In this document: in pieces, positions 18,735-28,227 of the stretch
Layout of the letters: each line of letters starts with the position of its first letter
Numbering within the stretch: position 1 is the first letter of the stretch
Source: Thecamonas trahens ATCC 50062
Lineage: Eukaryota; Apusozoa; Apusomonadida; Apusomonadidae
Direction: 5' to 3'
Assembly: GCF_000142905.1 (NCBI RefSeq)
Contig: NW_013657632.1
Span: forward strand, 59,026-123,025
DNA: 64,000 bases
Position numbers and translations under genes: made by a program
Notes under the pieces: model-generated
Told to the model about the DNA's origin: nothing
The model's database searches: none
Seen by the model: the letters and a program-made list of their open reading frames with translations, nothing else

Positions 18735-20525
18735 ATGGACTGGGGCCAGGCGCGTAGCAGGGTCAGCCGCGGTGTCCACACGGCGCTGTCGCTTGACGGG
18801 GCCGGCGACGGGCCCGGGGCGTACCGCGAGTACTTGCGGACGCTCAGCGACATTGCGGTGCTGCTGAGCGATGCCGAGGCGCATGTGGGCGCGACACCGG
18901 TGGACGAGCGCGGAGCGACGCTCAAGCTTGTGGAACAGCTTATGTTTTTCGGCGGACAGTGCATGGAGCGGGTGCAGGCGCTCGCCCTGCCGCACCTGAC
19001 GGCGCTGCCGCACGTGCCACGGCCTGCCGCACCTCGCCATGCTTCGTCGACCGTGGGTGCAGGCACGCCGCGAGTGGTGGTTCCGAGCGCCGGGCCGGCA
19101 ATGATGGCAACAGTGGTGACTCCGCCGGGTGGCGGCGGACGGGCTGCTGCTGCGGGCTTGACGGTCAACGAGCACCACGCGATCATGTTGCCGGTGCTCC
19201 AGGCGCAGGCGCAGAACGAGGCGATGATGGCGCGGCTGCGGCGGCGGACGGGTGGGCGCGGCGGCGATCGGTACCTGCAGACAATGCGCAAGGCGGCGGA
19301 GAACATGGCCATTGCGCGGAAGAAGCAGGAGCTGCTCACGGCAGTCTTGTTCAACCGCAAGAAGCAGGCCGAGGCTGCGGCGCTTGCCGAGGCCGACGCC
19401 TCGATTCCCGGGCAGATGCAGCTGTTTTTCGGCGAAGATCATCCACAGTGGCGGCAGTTCCAGCAGTGGAAGCAGTTCCAGCACTGGAAAGCGAGCCAGG
19501 GAGAGGCCGGGGGCGCGAGCGGCAGCGCGCCGAGCACGCCAACGCAGGGCATTGTGAGCACAGCACAGGAGCCAGCGCTACCGTCGCCGTCGTACAAGGC
19601 CGATCGCAACAACCCGTACGCCGACGAAGACGCCCAGTGGTGCGAGGAGCTGAGTTCTGCTGGAGACGACGTGCTCCTCGTCCACACCCACCTCGCACGG
19701 GTTTTGCACCTCGCTGACCATCCGCTCGGCAAGATGCTTGCCGAGTTCTCGACGCAATTTGCGGCCAAGTACGGAGCGACCAAAAGCAGCGGAGCGCATG
19801 CGACAAGCGAAAGCGAGCAGGCAAGCGAGGCGAGCTTGCCGCAGGCGGTGACCACGATCCAGTCGTTCGTCGCGCAGTTTTGCGAGTCAATCCTGGAAGC
19901 GTATCCCGAGGTGTCGGGTGTGTCGTGCGGTGCGGACCAGGTCCAGCTGACAGTGGAGGAGGCCGTGTTTCCGGAAGTGTACGCGCCGCTCTTCCGGCTG
20001 TACGTGAGCGCGTCTGCTGAGCGTGACACTGTGTTTCGGCTCAAGCTCACAACGCAGCTCAATGAGCTGCCGCCGTCGGCCTTTGGCATTGCGCCGCGGT
20101 TCTGGCTTGTGGGCGGCGGCGAGGGAGTGGGCCCCGAGTCGCTGGCACCGGAGCAGGTGCAGAGCGGGATGCTCGCATCGTACGCCAAAGTCATCTCGCA
20201 GTTCCGCCTAGTCTCGGAGGCGCGGTCGCCAGGGGAAAAGCTGATGGGCCTCGTCAAGGCCTCGCAGGTCATCTGCACCACGGTGGAGGACTACTACCGC
20301 ACACATCCGCGCGACGATGTCGACGGAGCGTCGCTGGCTGTCGGAGCTGAGGATCTGCTTCCTCTCTTCTCGTACCTCCTCATCCACGCGGCCATCCGCG
20401 ACGTGTGGGCCATGTCGGCCTTTCTCACCGACTTTATCAACGAGTTTTACTGCATGGGCGAGGAGGGCTACGCGCTTGCGACAACCCAGACTGCGCTCGA
20501 GTACATCGACGGGTTTGGCGCGTGA
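18735..20525 (+). CDS. VPS9-domain protein (Rab5-family GEF, VPS9D1-like)
   Basis: Likely guanine-nucleotide exchange factor for a Rab5-type GTPase in early endocytosis. The C-terminal 120 residues match the VPS9 core: SPGEKLMGLVKASQVI, then AEDLLPLFSYLLIHAAI and the closing EEGYALATTQTALEYI, the region carrying the catalytic Asp/Tyr positions of the family (usual pattern ADDLLP...YVLI...GEEGYYL). The N-terminus is helical and MIT-like in character (about residues 25-90), and a glutamine/lysine-rich coiled region with a WRQFQQWKQFQHWK repeat lies in the middle. Length is 596 aa; this helical-N plus VPS9-C arrangement resembles VPS9D1. Start ATG 18735. It ends 14 bp before the convergent glucokinase. 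Confidence 0.8.
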   Translation: MDWGQARSRVSRGVHTALSLDGAGDGPGAYREYLRTLSDIAVLLSDAEAHVGATPVDERGATLKLVEQLMFFGGQCMERVQALALPHLTALPHVPRPAAPRHASSTVGAGTPRVVVPSAGPAMMATVVTPPGGGGRAAAAGLTVNEHHAIMLPVLQAQAQNEAMMARLRRRTGGRGGDRYLQTMRKAAENMAIARKKQELLTAVLFNRKKQAEAAALAEADASIPGQMQLFFGEDHPQWRQFQQWKQFQHWKASQGEAGGASGSAPSTPTQGIVSTAQEPALPSPSYKADRNNPYADEDAQWCEELSSAGDDVLLVHTHLARVLHLADHPLGKMLAEFSTQFAAKYGATKSSGAHATSESEQASEASLPQAVTTIQSFVAQFCESILEAYPEVSGVSCGADQVQLTVEEAVFPEVYAPLFRLYVSASAERDTVFRLKLTTQLNELPPSAFGIAPRFWLVGGGEGVGPESLAPEQVQSGMLASYAKVISQFRLVSEARSPGEKLMGLVKASQVICTTVEDYYRTHPRDDVDGASLAVGAEDLLPLFSYLLIHAAIRDVWAMSAFLTDFINEFYCMGEEGYALATTQTALEYIDGFGA

Positions 20526-20539
20526 CTGGCTTTGCGCCA

Positions 20540-21613
20540 TCAGCTGGACATGCTGCGGAGGGCACGGTAGGCGAGGAGGTGTGCGCCACGGAGGCCGACG
20601 TCCTCGTTCATGACAACGTAGACGGGAACCTTGCGAAGGAGCGGTGAGAGGCGGCCCTTGTCGTAGTAGGCAGCCATAAACTCGGTCTCGCCGCGAATGC
20701 GGTTGATGTTCTTGGGCGCAAGGCCGCCGGCAACGTACAGGCCGCCGTACGGGAGCCACTTGAGGGCGGCAACGCCGACCTCGGAGCCGTAGGCCGAGAA
20801 CAGGATGTCTAGCGCCCGTGAGCAGAGCTCGTCGCCCTCGGCGGCGGCCTCGGCAATAAGCGCACCGCGCTGGGCGTCGGCGGCAAGAATCCGCGCGTCG
20901 GCCGCGTCGCACACCGCGTGCGGAAACTTGGCCCGGAGAAAGTCGTAGATGTTGGCGAGGCCCGGGCCCGAGACCACGCGTTCGACCGAGATGCGGTTCT
21001 TCTCCGAGAAGCGGTCCTTGAGAAACGCCAGCATCTCGAGCTCGAGCTCATTGCGCGGCGCAAACTCGGCGTGCCCGCCCTCGGACGGAAAGGCGACATA
21101 GTCTGCGTCGGGGCCCGCCGCCGCCAGAAAGCACTCGCCGAGGCCGGTGCCGGCGCCGACGCACGCGATGGGCGCGCCCGGGCGCGGCGCCACGTCCTGC
21201 AACGTCAGCAGGTCACTGTCACCGAGCGTGAGCAGGCCGTAGCCGAGCGCCAGAAAGTCGTTAGCAAGCAGCACTTTGGCGATGCCCAGCTCAGTCTCGA
21301 GCACATCCTCGGCAAAGCACCACGACTCGAGATTGGAGAGCACGGCCCGGCCGTCGTCGACCGGCCCGGCCACCGCCAGCGCTGCCACCGCCACCGAGCT
21401 TGGGTCAACCTCGGCGGCAGCCATAAACTTGCGCACCACGTCGACAAACGAGGTATGGTCCTCGTTGGCGTACTTGCTGAGGTAGACCTGTTCGCCAGGC
21501 GGAGACTGCCCTCGTTGCGGCGACGAGGTCGCGTCCGCCACTGCATACAGCACGAGCCTTGTGTTGGTTCCGCCGATGTCACCCGCGAGAATATGCATAG
21601 GTCCCGACGACAT
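20540..21613 (-). CDS. glk: Glucokinase, bacterial-type (Glk family)
   Basis: ATP-dependent phosphorylation of glucose to glucose 6-phosphate. The 357-aa protein belongs to the Glk (ROK-like ASKHA fold) family used by bacteria and many protists rather than the animal/fungal hexokinase family. Seen: the phosphate-1 motif LAGDIGGTNTRLVLY, the glucose-site region VAGPVDDGRAVLSNLESW, LLANDFLALGYGL, the ATP-binding GAGTGLGECFL, and PSEGGHAEFAPRNELE with the Glk EGGH signature. The C-terminus has YVAGGLAPKNI. No targeting peptide is evident, so it is probably cytosolic. ATG 21613 is chosen; ATG 21598 (MHILAGDIGG) is possible. Confidence 0.93.
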   Translation of the reverse strand: MSSGPMHILAGDIGGTNTRLVLYAVADATSSPQRGQSPPGEQVYLSKYANEDHTSFVDVVRKFMAAAEVDPSSVAVAALAVAGPVDDGRAVLSNLESWCFAEDVLETELGIAKVLLANDFLALGYGLLTLGDSDLLTLQDVAPRPGAPIACVGAGTGLGECFLAAAGPDADYVAFPSEGGHAEFAPRNELELEMLAFLKDRFSEKNRISVERVVSGPGLANIYDFLRAKFPHAVCDAADARILAADAQRGALIAEAAAEGDELCSRALDILFSAYGSEVGVAALKWLPYGGLYVAGGLAPKNINRIRGETEFMAAYYDKGRLSPLLRKVPVYVVMNEDVGLRGAHLLAYRALRSMSS

Positions 21614-22331
21614 GGTGGTCCCCAAGTGCAGCCAAGCTCACTGACACGACCAAGGCGGGAAGCGGCAGAGAGGTTGTACAATCTCGCGAGTTGCGTCCAC
21701 ACGGACTGCAGGTGTCACGCAATGGCTGGCACGCCACTTTCGCAGCGGCCATCATCAACCGTTAAACGGTACCGATGCCAGCGCTGACCACACTGGCTGC
21801 GAGAGGCGGCTGCTCTTTGGTTGTGGGTGAGCAGTGCAGCGGCAACGATAAGAGCATAGAGCCACGCGATGGCAAGGGAAGCTCAGGGGGGGTATAGAGC
21901 CACGCGAGGCCCGCTACGTTGCGAAAACAGAGCTATATACTTATATAAATTCAAATCTATAAAAATATGATTATTTGAACTTAAATTGGTGATTTATATA
22001 TTTTGTCTGTTTTACAGTGTAGTTTATATATATGTATTATTTTTGTTGTTTTTGTATGCAATTTAGATGATTTTTCAATTTGTTCAAGAATGATGCACAT
22101 GCTCCGAGCATACGGAGTCTGCCAGATCGGGTCGGCTCACCTCGCCTTGCCCTCCTTGTGCGCCTTCACAATTCCTTTCGCTCCTCGACTTGGCCACGCC
22201 TCTCTACGGCACTCACGTGTACCCCCTCTGTGTGCTATTCACTTTGCGCGCTGCAATCTCGCGTGTCGCGCGGACGCGGTCACTCGACTACCACTCTCCA
22301 CCATCCACGCCTACCGTTCACAGGCGTTGAC
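21614..22331. other. intergenic region with an AT-rich island
   Basis: About 720 bases without a supported gene. It includes a short direct repeat (TAGAGCCACGCGA at about 21857 and 21893) and, at 21932-22085, a stretch of strongly A/T-rich sequence with TATATA and T-tract elements, out of character for this GC-rich DNA. The remainder (22086-22331) returns to normal composition and probably holds the 5' region of the metallopeptidase gene. Confidence 0.5.
21932..22085. other. AT-rich island
   Basis: Roughly 150 bp of A/T-rich sequence (TATATAAATTC, TTTATATATATG, TTTTTGTTGTTTTTG) embedded in GC-rich flanks with sharp edges. No coding frame, terminal inverted repeat or target-site duplication was seen. 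It could be an origin-like or matrix-attachment element, or the relic of an insertion. Confidence 0.6.
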
Positions 22332-22486
22332 ATGGCCTCCTGCGAGCCACGCTGGCCACAATACTACTCCTCATTCACGCTTGCAGTCGCCGCTGTTGCT
22401 GTCGGTGCCTCGGTCTGCGTCTCCGCTCCGCACCTGCACCCGCACCCGAGCCCGCACCCGAGCCCGAACCCGCACCCGAGCCCGAA

Positions 22487-22533
<47 letters not shown>

Positions 22534-23621
22534 CGCTTGCCTGCATCCGGCGATTGCGGTACATCTCAGATGATGGCCGCTGTGCGTTTGTTGATGAGGA
22601 CACCAACACCTCATTCCTCTGTCCCGGGCTGCCGCGACGCCGGCTTTCCGCTCACCGACCTCCCGGCCAATCCCATCGCGCGCGACTCCCATCGCGCGCG
22701 ACGACTACGAGTCGAGTACCATCTTTGACGTCTCAGCCATGATCGGGCCGCGCGTTGCCGGTCTTGGTGACGGTGCCGCGCTGAGCGGACCGGCCCCGGC
22801 GCAGCTACGCGAACTCGAGGCTCGCAGAGGATGAGGCGTTTGAAGATACCAATCCCGGTGGTAATATTACGGCCATTGGGGCGAGCGCTGCGGCATGTGA
22901 GGCTTTTATCGCCACCTATCTTGTTCCAGAGTTTGGAATCTATCCTGATCAGCTCGTCCGTGACGTTGTTGCTCTCTTTCGCATCGTCCTCGTCGACAAG
23001 CTCGCATACAACGGCCAGTGGCGATCGGCACTTCCAGACTACCTTCACTTTACGCTCTATCTGTCTGTCGCGCCACACGATGCTGCCTATGTCCGCAAGG
23101 TCATCCATCACGAGTGGTTCCACATGGTCGACTTTGCTGAGTTTGGCAACGACCACATTGTCGATCCCGAGTGGCATGCCTGTCTCCTTGCGCCCGATGT
23201 GTACTCGCCGCATGGCGGCGAGGGCATGCGCGGTGGAACTGCTGGTATCTGGGACCTAGACATTGACCCGGTGCCCTCCACTCGCAACCCGGGCTTTGTC
23301 ACCGCTTACGCCTCCTCCGCTGCCATCGAGGACAAGGCCGAGGTATGGGCCGCCCTCGTCTGCTTCCGCCCGGCTTCGCTCGATGCTCTCCTCGGCTCGG
23401 ACCCCGTCCTTGCCTCCAAGGCTGCGCTCCTCCGCGCCCGCGTCGCCGGTCTCACTCCGACCATGGGCCCCGCCTGGTTCGCCGCGCTCGGTGCCTTGCG
23501 TGAGCGCGCGTTCGACGAAGACGGTCGTCACTGGCAGCCCGTTCCGAACCGTCCGCCAAACACTCCGCCGTACTTTGTGCATGCGCTGACGCGCGCAAAG
23601 ACATACAACCCGCCGCTGTAG
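22332..23621 (+). pseudogene. Secreted/anchored HExxH metallopeptidase gene with three frame disruptions
   Basis: The reading starts [12 protein letters not shown] with a hydrophobic segment ([19 protein letters not shown]), so a signal or anchor, then a PS/PH repeat tract. The intact 3' half has a zinc-site helix HHEWFHMVDFAEF and, about 90 residues on, EDKAEVWAAL, a plausible third-ligand glutamate, as in gluzincin-like putative zinc peptidases. Between them the frame must change three times, each by one extra base net: near 22625 (CCCGGG run), at a 16-bp tandem duplication (about 22674-22702) and near 22822 (GAGG). Together they restore frame, implying about 423 aa. Either a decaying gene or a badly resolved assembly patch; the conserved 3' half argues that the protein was recently functional. 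Annotated as disrupted because no single frame spans it. Confidence 0.6.
22438..22532 (+). repeat. CCCGAG hexanucleotide repeat encoding Pro-Ser/Pro-His linker
   Basis: Imperfect tandem CCCGAG/CCCGCA/CCCGAA hexamers that translate to a PS/PH/PN linker just after the membrane segment of the metallopeptidase. Such a repeat is a spacer (stalk) in many secreted protist proteins and is prone to length change. Confidence 0.85.
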
Positions 23622-23627
23622 TGGCAT

Positions 23628-26011
23628 TCATTCGCCCTCGACGTGTCGCGCCACAAGCGCCGCCAGCGATGGGTTAGGAATCTTGCCGCTCCACTGTCGG
23701 CCCTGCTTGCCCTTAAAGTTGAGATCGACTGCCGACACCACTGTGATGCGGGTGCCATCGCCGCCGCCGCTGCCGAGCGGCTCCAAAAGGAAGCCGCCGC
23801 CCGGAAGAAACTTGCCCCGAACCCGGTCCGGCAAGTCGGACGCGTACGCCTCAGGCAACGTAAAGTCTTCGTCGAGCGAGGCGAGAACAACCGCCCGCGC
23901 CGCTGAGCCGTGTTTCGCCGCTAAGACCGCCTGGAGAAAGACAAAGTCACGGCTCGAGGCCGGCCACGGCATCCGCCGCTCCATCCACATCACGCTCATC
24001 GAGTCGGCAAAGTGTCGCAGCTCGTGCATGCCCGTTGCGCCCGTGTCCCACGCGAGCCGCGCCTGCGGCTGGGTCAGCACTCGCTCCACCTCGTCGATGC
24101 CGACGCTCGTCGTCGCAACAGACCGCACGCACGCCAGCTCGCCGTGGTGTCCGCGAAAGACCTCGTTACGCCCATCGACATCTGTCGACACATCCTGAGA
24201 CCACGGCGTCTCGTCGACCACCTGTCGCATCCGCCGCAGGGCTTCGTTTGCAAGCTCTGCGTACTTTGCCGGTGCTGCCCGAGTTCCGTTGACCGACGGT
24301 GGTGCTGCTCGCTCAAACGAGACAGACTTGCCACCGGTCCGATGACTGCTGCTTGCGCCCGCACGCCTGCCTCGGCCCCGCCCACGCGCTTGTCCGGTGT
24401 GACAACGGCCTCGGTGTACGAGAAGAACGGCGTCATGGCTGAGAGTGTGGTCCGCGGCACCACCGTGCCCGAGTCAACAAACTGCGCGAGTGAGGTAAGA
24501 ACTCCAGGCAACGCGCCGTCGGGTCGGAAGAGCGGCACAATGGCCTGCGGCGGGTGCTCGCCAAGATCTGGCACGCACATCAGCGTCGCCACGCTTGTCG
24601 TCGGGTCATCTACAGACGGCGCAAGATGCAGTCCGTACATGGCCAGCTGGGCCCTCACCGCTGAGAACGAGATCTTTGAATCTTTCGCCGGGACGTTGAC
24701 AGACACAATAGTGCACATGCACGCCCCGCCCTCGAGCGGCTCGTGCGACCGGAGCGCTACAAAGTCGCGCGAGCCGACAGGCCATGGCAGCGCCCACTCC
24801 ATCCATACCAGGTCCACGTCCTCATCCACACTGCCCAGCGCCCGGTAGTCCTTGAGCGAGCTGTCCCAATCGAGCCGGGCCTCATCATTGCACCACAACG
24901 CAAGCACTTTGGCCGGCGTAGCCGCAATCGGCATCTGTGCCCGGAACATGTACGCTGAACGCGGATGTCCCCACACCACAAGCCGGCTATCAGTCCGGGA
25001 CGCTGTGCCGCCGCTCCATCCGTCATCAGACATCCAGCGCGCCAGCGCCACGCGCGCCTCGCGGGCTACCTCACGCGCCCGCCCGCTCGCCCGCAGTTCA
25101 GCAACTACGCCCGGCACAAAGCCCTGGATGATAGCACTCGCACTCGGCCGCTCCGCCCCTCCAACAGGCACTAGCTCGCCCGGCATGGCCGGCTCGCCGT
25201 CGCCGCTCTGGCCGCCTGCTGATGAAAAGTCCGCCAGCTCATGTCGTGGCGCCCGCCGCCCGTCTGTGCGTACTGGCGTTGGTTGCGACGCGTTGGTGTT
25301 GAGCCGCGCCGCAGCCGCGGCAGGAGCATGCATCCTGCTTCCTGTCGCCACCCCGCGCTTCTTCCGCCGCTTCTTCCGCCGCTTGCTCTTGCCTTGCCCT
25401 GCACTCGCCTGCGAGATCCGAGCGCTTGCCACACCCATCGTCTCGCCGTACGGACCGGTGTTGATGGACGAGCTGCGAGCTCCTAGCAACGACGGTGTCT
25501 CGAGCAGCAGCTGGACTCGCGCAATGCGCAGAAGCAGCTTCCACAGCAGCGCAAGCTCGGCCGCCGGTACCACCACTCCAAACACCACCAGCGCAATCTC
25601 CAGTCCGCGCGCGCTTTCTGCAAGCCCCGAGCCCCAGGTCTCGCCGGCCCGTAGTCCGCGTGGCTGTGCTCCGTACCTGAACGCCGCAGCCTTGGCAACG
25701 GCGTAGCCCACGCTCACGAGTGCAACAACGACCGCCACACCCAACGACCGCGTCCCCCGGCGGACCCCGTACCATCCGCCCAGTACCACCGCCCGGCAAC
25801 AGGCAAGGAGTACCAGGTCGCCCAGTGAAGCTGAGAACGAGAACGAGGTGAGCGCCCATGCCCAGAACTGGTCAGAGTGCGCACCCACAAACGCGCCCAG
25901 GACCGCAAAGAGCGCCGCAAAGCAAACCGCGTCGCACACGCTCATCGCCAAAATGCCCAGCTGCATAAACCGAACATCCGCGCGGAGCCATGGCAGCGAG
26001 TTGCCCTGCAT
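23628..26011 (-). CDS. Four-TM protein with two START lipid-transfer domains (STARD3/MENTAL-like)
   Basis: Four hydrophobic segments occupy roughly the first 160 residues (around LGILAMSVCDAVCFAALF, LGDLVLLACCRAVVLG, VAVVVALVSVGYAVAKAAA and VVFGVVVPAAELALLWKLLL), then a basic linker (KSKRRKKRRKKR) and two START domains. Domain 1 has WMEWALPWPVGSRDFVALR; domain 2 has WMERRMPWPASSRDFVFLQ, both the StARkin P-x2-x-RDF hallmark. The layout (4 TM then START) is that of STARD3/MLN64, a late-endosomal cholesterol transfer protein at membrane contacts, but with an extra START domain. The frame shifts by a missing base between the domains at about 24310-24345; reading resumes ERAAPPSVNGTRAAPAKYAE before domain 2. 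The 5' end is uncertain: ATG 26011 is the first in frame. About 794 aa if joined. Confidence 0.75.
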
Positions 26012-26258
26012 GCTCTCCGCCGCCAGCCTTGCCACGCCGTACACGTCACGCGCCCAAACTGTAGCCGCCTCTGCTGCTCTGTGCTGCTCACCGAGCGCCG
26101 CCTCGACCACGTGTCGCTCGTGGAACCGTACCTCGCTCCTTCGACTGTACCTGGTCTGCTGCCTAGCCTGTCGCTTCCTCGCTCTTGCCCCTTCTACCCT
26201 GCTCGACCTCGACGCCACTCTGCGTCGGCAAGACGAGTGACTCCCCACACACACACAA

Positions 26259-26343
<85 letters not shown>

Positions 26344-26388
26344 AAGCTCACAGTATGATATGTTTATTGCAACGGCACGATTGCAGCT
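26012..26388. other. intergenic region with CA microsatellite
   Basis: Holds the 5' side of the START-protein gene, a long CA dinucleotide tract, and a short 3' tail next to the SAXO stop codon. Open frames made of alternating Cys-Val or Thr-His codons arise from the microsatellite and are not genes. Confidence 0.6.
26246..26342. repeat. (CA)n microsatellite
   Basis: Nearly uninterrupted CA dinucleotides over about 97 bp, with only an AAACG interruption near 26258-26262. Length is likely polymorphic between strains and error-prone in assembly. Confidence 0.97.
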
Positions 26389-27800
26389 CTACCGCTTCCG
26401 TGGGGACACACGTTCGACCTCCTGATTCGAGTAGTACGTGTGCCCGTCGGGTGCAGGCTGATGCGGCGGGAGCATGGTGGCTGGGCACACATCGATCTCG
26501 TACGGCCGGTACGAGGTGTGCGCCATCGACTCGCCCTCGAACGGAATGTTGTTCGGCACGTACTCGCGCTGCGGACCCGACGCCCGCACCGGCGTAATCG
26601 GGAGAGGCACAAAGTCCGACCGGTTCGTCGTCGTGCCCTCAAACGGAATCGACTCGCGAGGCCGCCCGCTGTGCGCATCGCCATGCGGCTGCGAATGCGC
26701 GTACGCATCCTGCCCGTACTTGGGAAAGTCGGCATGCTGCGTCGACTCGCCCTCAAACGGCACCGAGTTGGGCACGTAGTCGCGCCGCGGGCCAGCGGCA
26801 TGGACCGGCTCGATCTTGTGCGGCACAAAGTCGGCCCGGTTCGACGTCTCGCCGGTAAACGGAATGTGCTCGCGAGCAACCGGGCCGGAAGCACCGGCCG
26901 TCGACGGGCGGGCGTACGCGCCCTGCCCGTACTTGGGAAAGTCGGCGTGCTGCGTCGACTCGCCCTCAAACGGCACCGAGTTGGGCACGTAGTCGCGTCG
27001 CGGGCCGGCGGCGCGCATCGGCGTCACCGGATGCGCCACAAAATCGCGCCGCGACGTCGTCTCCCCCTCAAACGGAATCGACTCGCGAGCAGCGGCCATC
27101 GGCCCTCCCTGCGGTGCCGCGCGCGCGTACGCCGACGAGTCGTACCGCGGAAAGTCCTTGTGTGCCATCGACTCGCCCTCGAACGGAATGTTGTTCGGCA
27201 CGTACTCGCGCTGCGGACCCGACGCCCGCACCGGCGTAATCGGGAGAGGCACAAAGTCCGACCGGTTCGTCGTCGTGCCCTCAAACGGAATCGACTCGCG
27301 AGGCCGCCCGCTGTGCGCATCGCCATGCGGCTGCGAATGCGCGTACGCATCCTGCCCGTACTTGGGAAAGTCGGCATGCTGCGTCGACTCGCCCTCAAAC
27401 GGCACCGAGTTGGGCACGTAGTCGCGCCGCGGGCCAGCGGCATGGACCGGTTCGATCTTGTGCGGCACAAAGTCGGCCCGGTTCGACGTCTCGCCGGTAA
27501 ACGGAATGTGCTCTCGCGGCGCCGCCGACAGTGCAGCGGGCAGGGCTTGGCATAGGCATCCTGCCCGTAGCGTGGAAAGTCGGCGTGCTGCGTCGACTCG
27601 CCCTCAAACGGCACCGAGTTGGGCACGTAGTCACGTCGCGGGCCGGCCTGCTGGCGGGCCGAGACCGGCCACGCCGGGTAGTCGCGCTTATACTCGGAGA
27701 GCAAGTCGTTGGGGTCGTAGTGGGTCGTCTGGTGGGTGGGCACGGGGCACTTGTGCATGCCACACGTGCACACGTTGCAAATGCACTGCTCCTCGCTCAT
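26389..27800 (-). CDS. SAXO: SAXO/FAM154 stabilizer of axonemal microtubules
   Basis: Microtubule-inner or microtubule-stabilising protein of axonemes and basal bodies. The N-terminus has the SAXO cysteine signature (CICNVCTCGMHKCP) followed by LLSEYKRDYPAW; the rest is a chain of Mn-type repeats, each with (V/I)PFEG(E/T)(S/T)T and a D-F-P/V motif, for example SVPFEGESTQHADFPKYG and SIPFEGTTTNRSDFVPLP. The frame changes once at about 27547, where adding one base to AAG-CCC gives YAKALPAALSAAPREHIPF and joins the cysteine region to the repeats. Intact length is about 470 aa. Two 349-bp internal segments are almost identical in DNA (see the repeat entries). Supports a flagellated organism. Confidence 0.85.
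26522..26870. repeat. near-identical intragenic repeat in SAXO, copy 1
   Basis: 349 bp that recur at 27164-27512 with a single substitution noticed (GGCTCG versus GGTTCG). The offset is 642 bp, 214 codons, so the repeat keeps frame. It encodes three Mn-type motifs. Confidence 0.9.
27164..27512. repeat. near-identical intragenic repeat in SAXO, copy 2
   Basis: Partner of the segment at 26522-26870. Identity this high at synonymous sites indicates recent duplication or gene conversion within the gene. Confidence 0.9.
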
Positions 27801-28227
27801 CTTGGATGCTCGTCTACACTTGCTCGACCTGCTTCTGGGTCCTTGCGCCAGGTGCGGGGGTCGGGTGTCCTCCACTGTTGCCCCGCCGTTGTTGCCTCTC
27901 CCGCACCAACGGTCAGGCCCGACCCGCCGGGCAACAAACTTTCAACCGAATCATTCGTTTGCTGCCACCAGCCGCACGCCTCCGCCTCGATTTGTCGATT
28001 TGTCACTGCCGAACACTGCTGCCGAACGAACAACAATGCTGCCAAACGAACAGCAACGCTGCCAGGAAGGGCCCAAGCATTAGCTGCCGAGTGTGGCCTG
28101 GTGACCGAGTGGCCTTGCCCCCCCTCCCCCCTACTACGCACACACCTCCCCCCCCCCCCACCCCACCCACCCACCCACCCCCACCCACCCACCCACCACC
28201 ACCACCTACCACACCTGCCCCGCCACC
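27801..28227. promoter_or_regulatory. divergent intergenic region upstream of SAXO and the 702-aa gene
   Basis: 427 bases between opposing starts. Notable content is a short imperfect repeat around 28013-28062 (GAACAACAATGCTGCCAAACG-type units of CGAACA and TGCTGCC) and a C-rich CCCACC tract at 28116-28210 leading to the ATG in a CCACCATGG context. No gene is supported. Confidence 0.4.

Noticed and set aside
26163-26425. Frames of repeated Cys-Val or Thr-His codons
   Set aside because: They are translations of the CA microsatellite.
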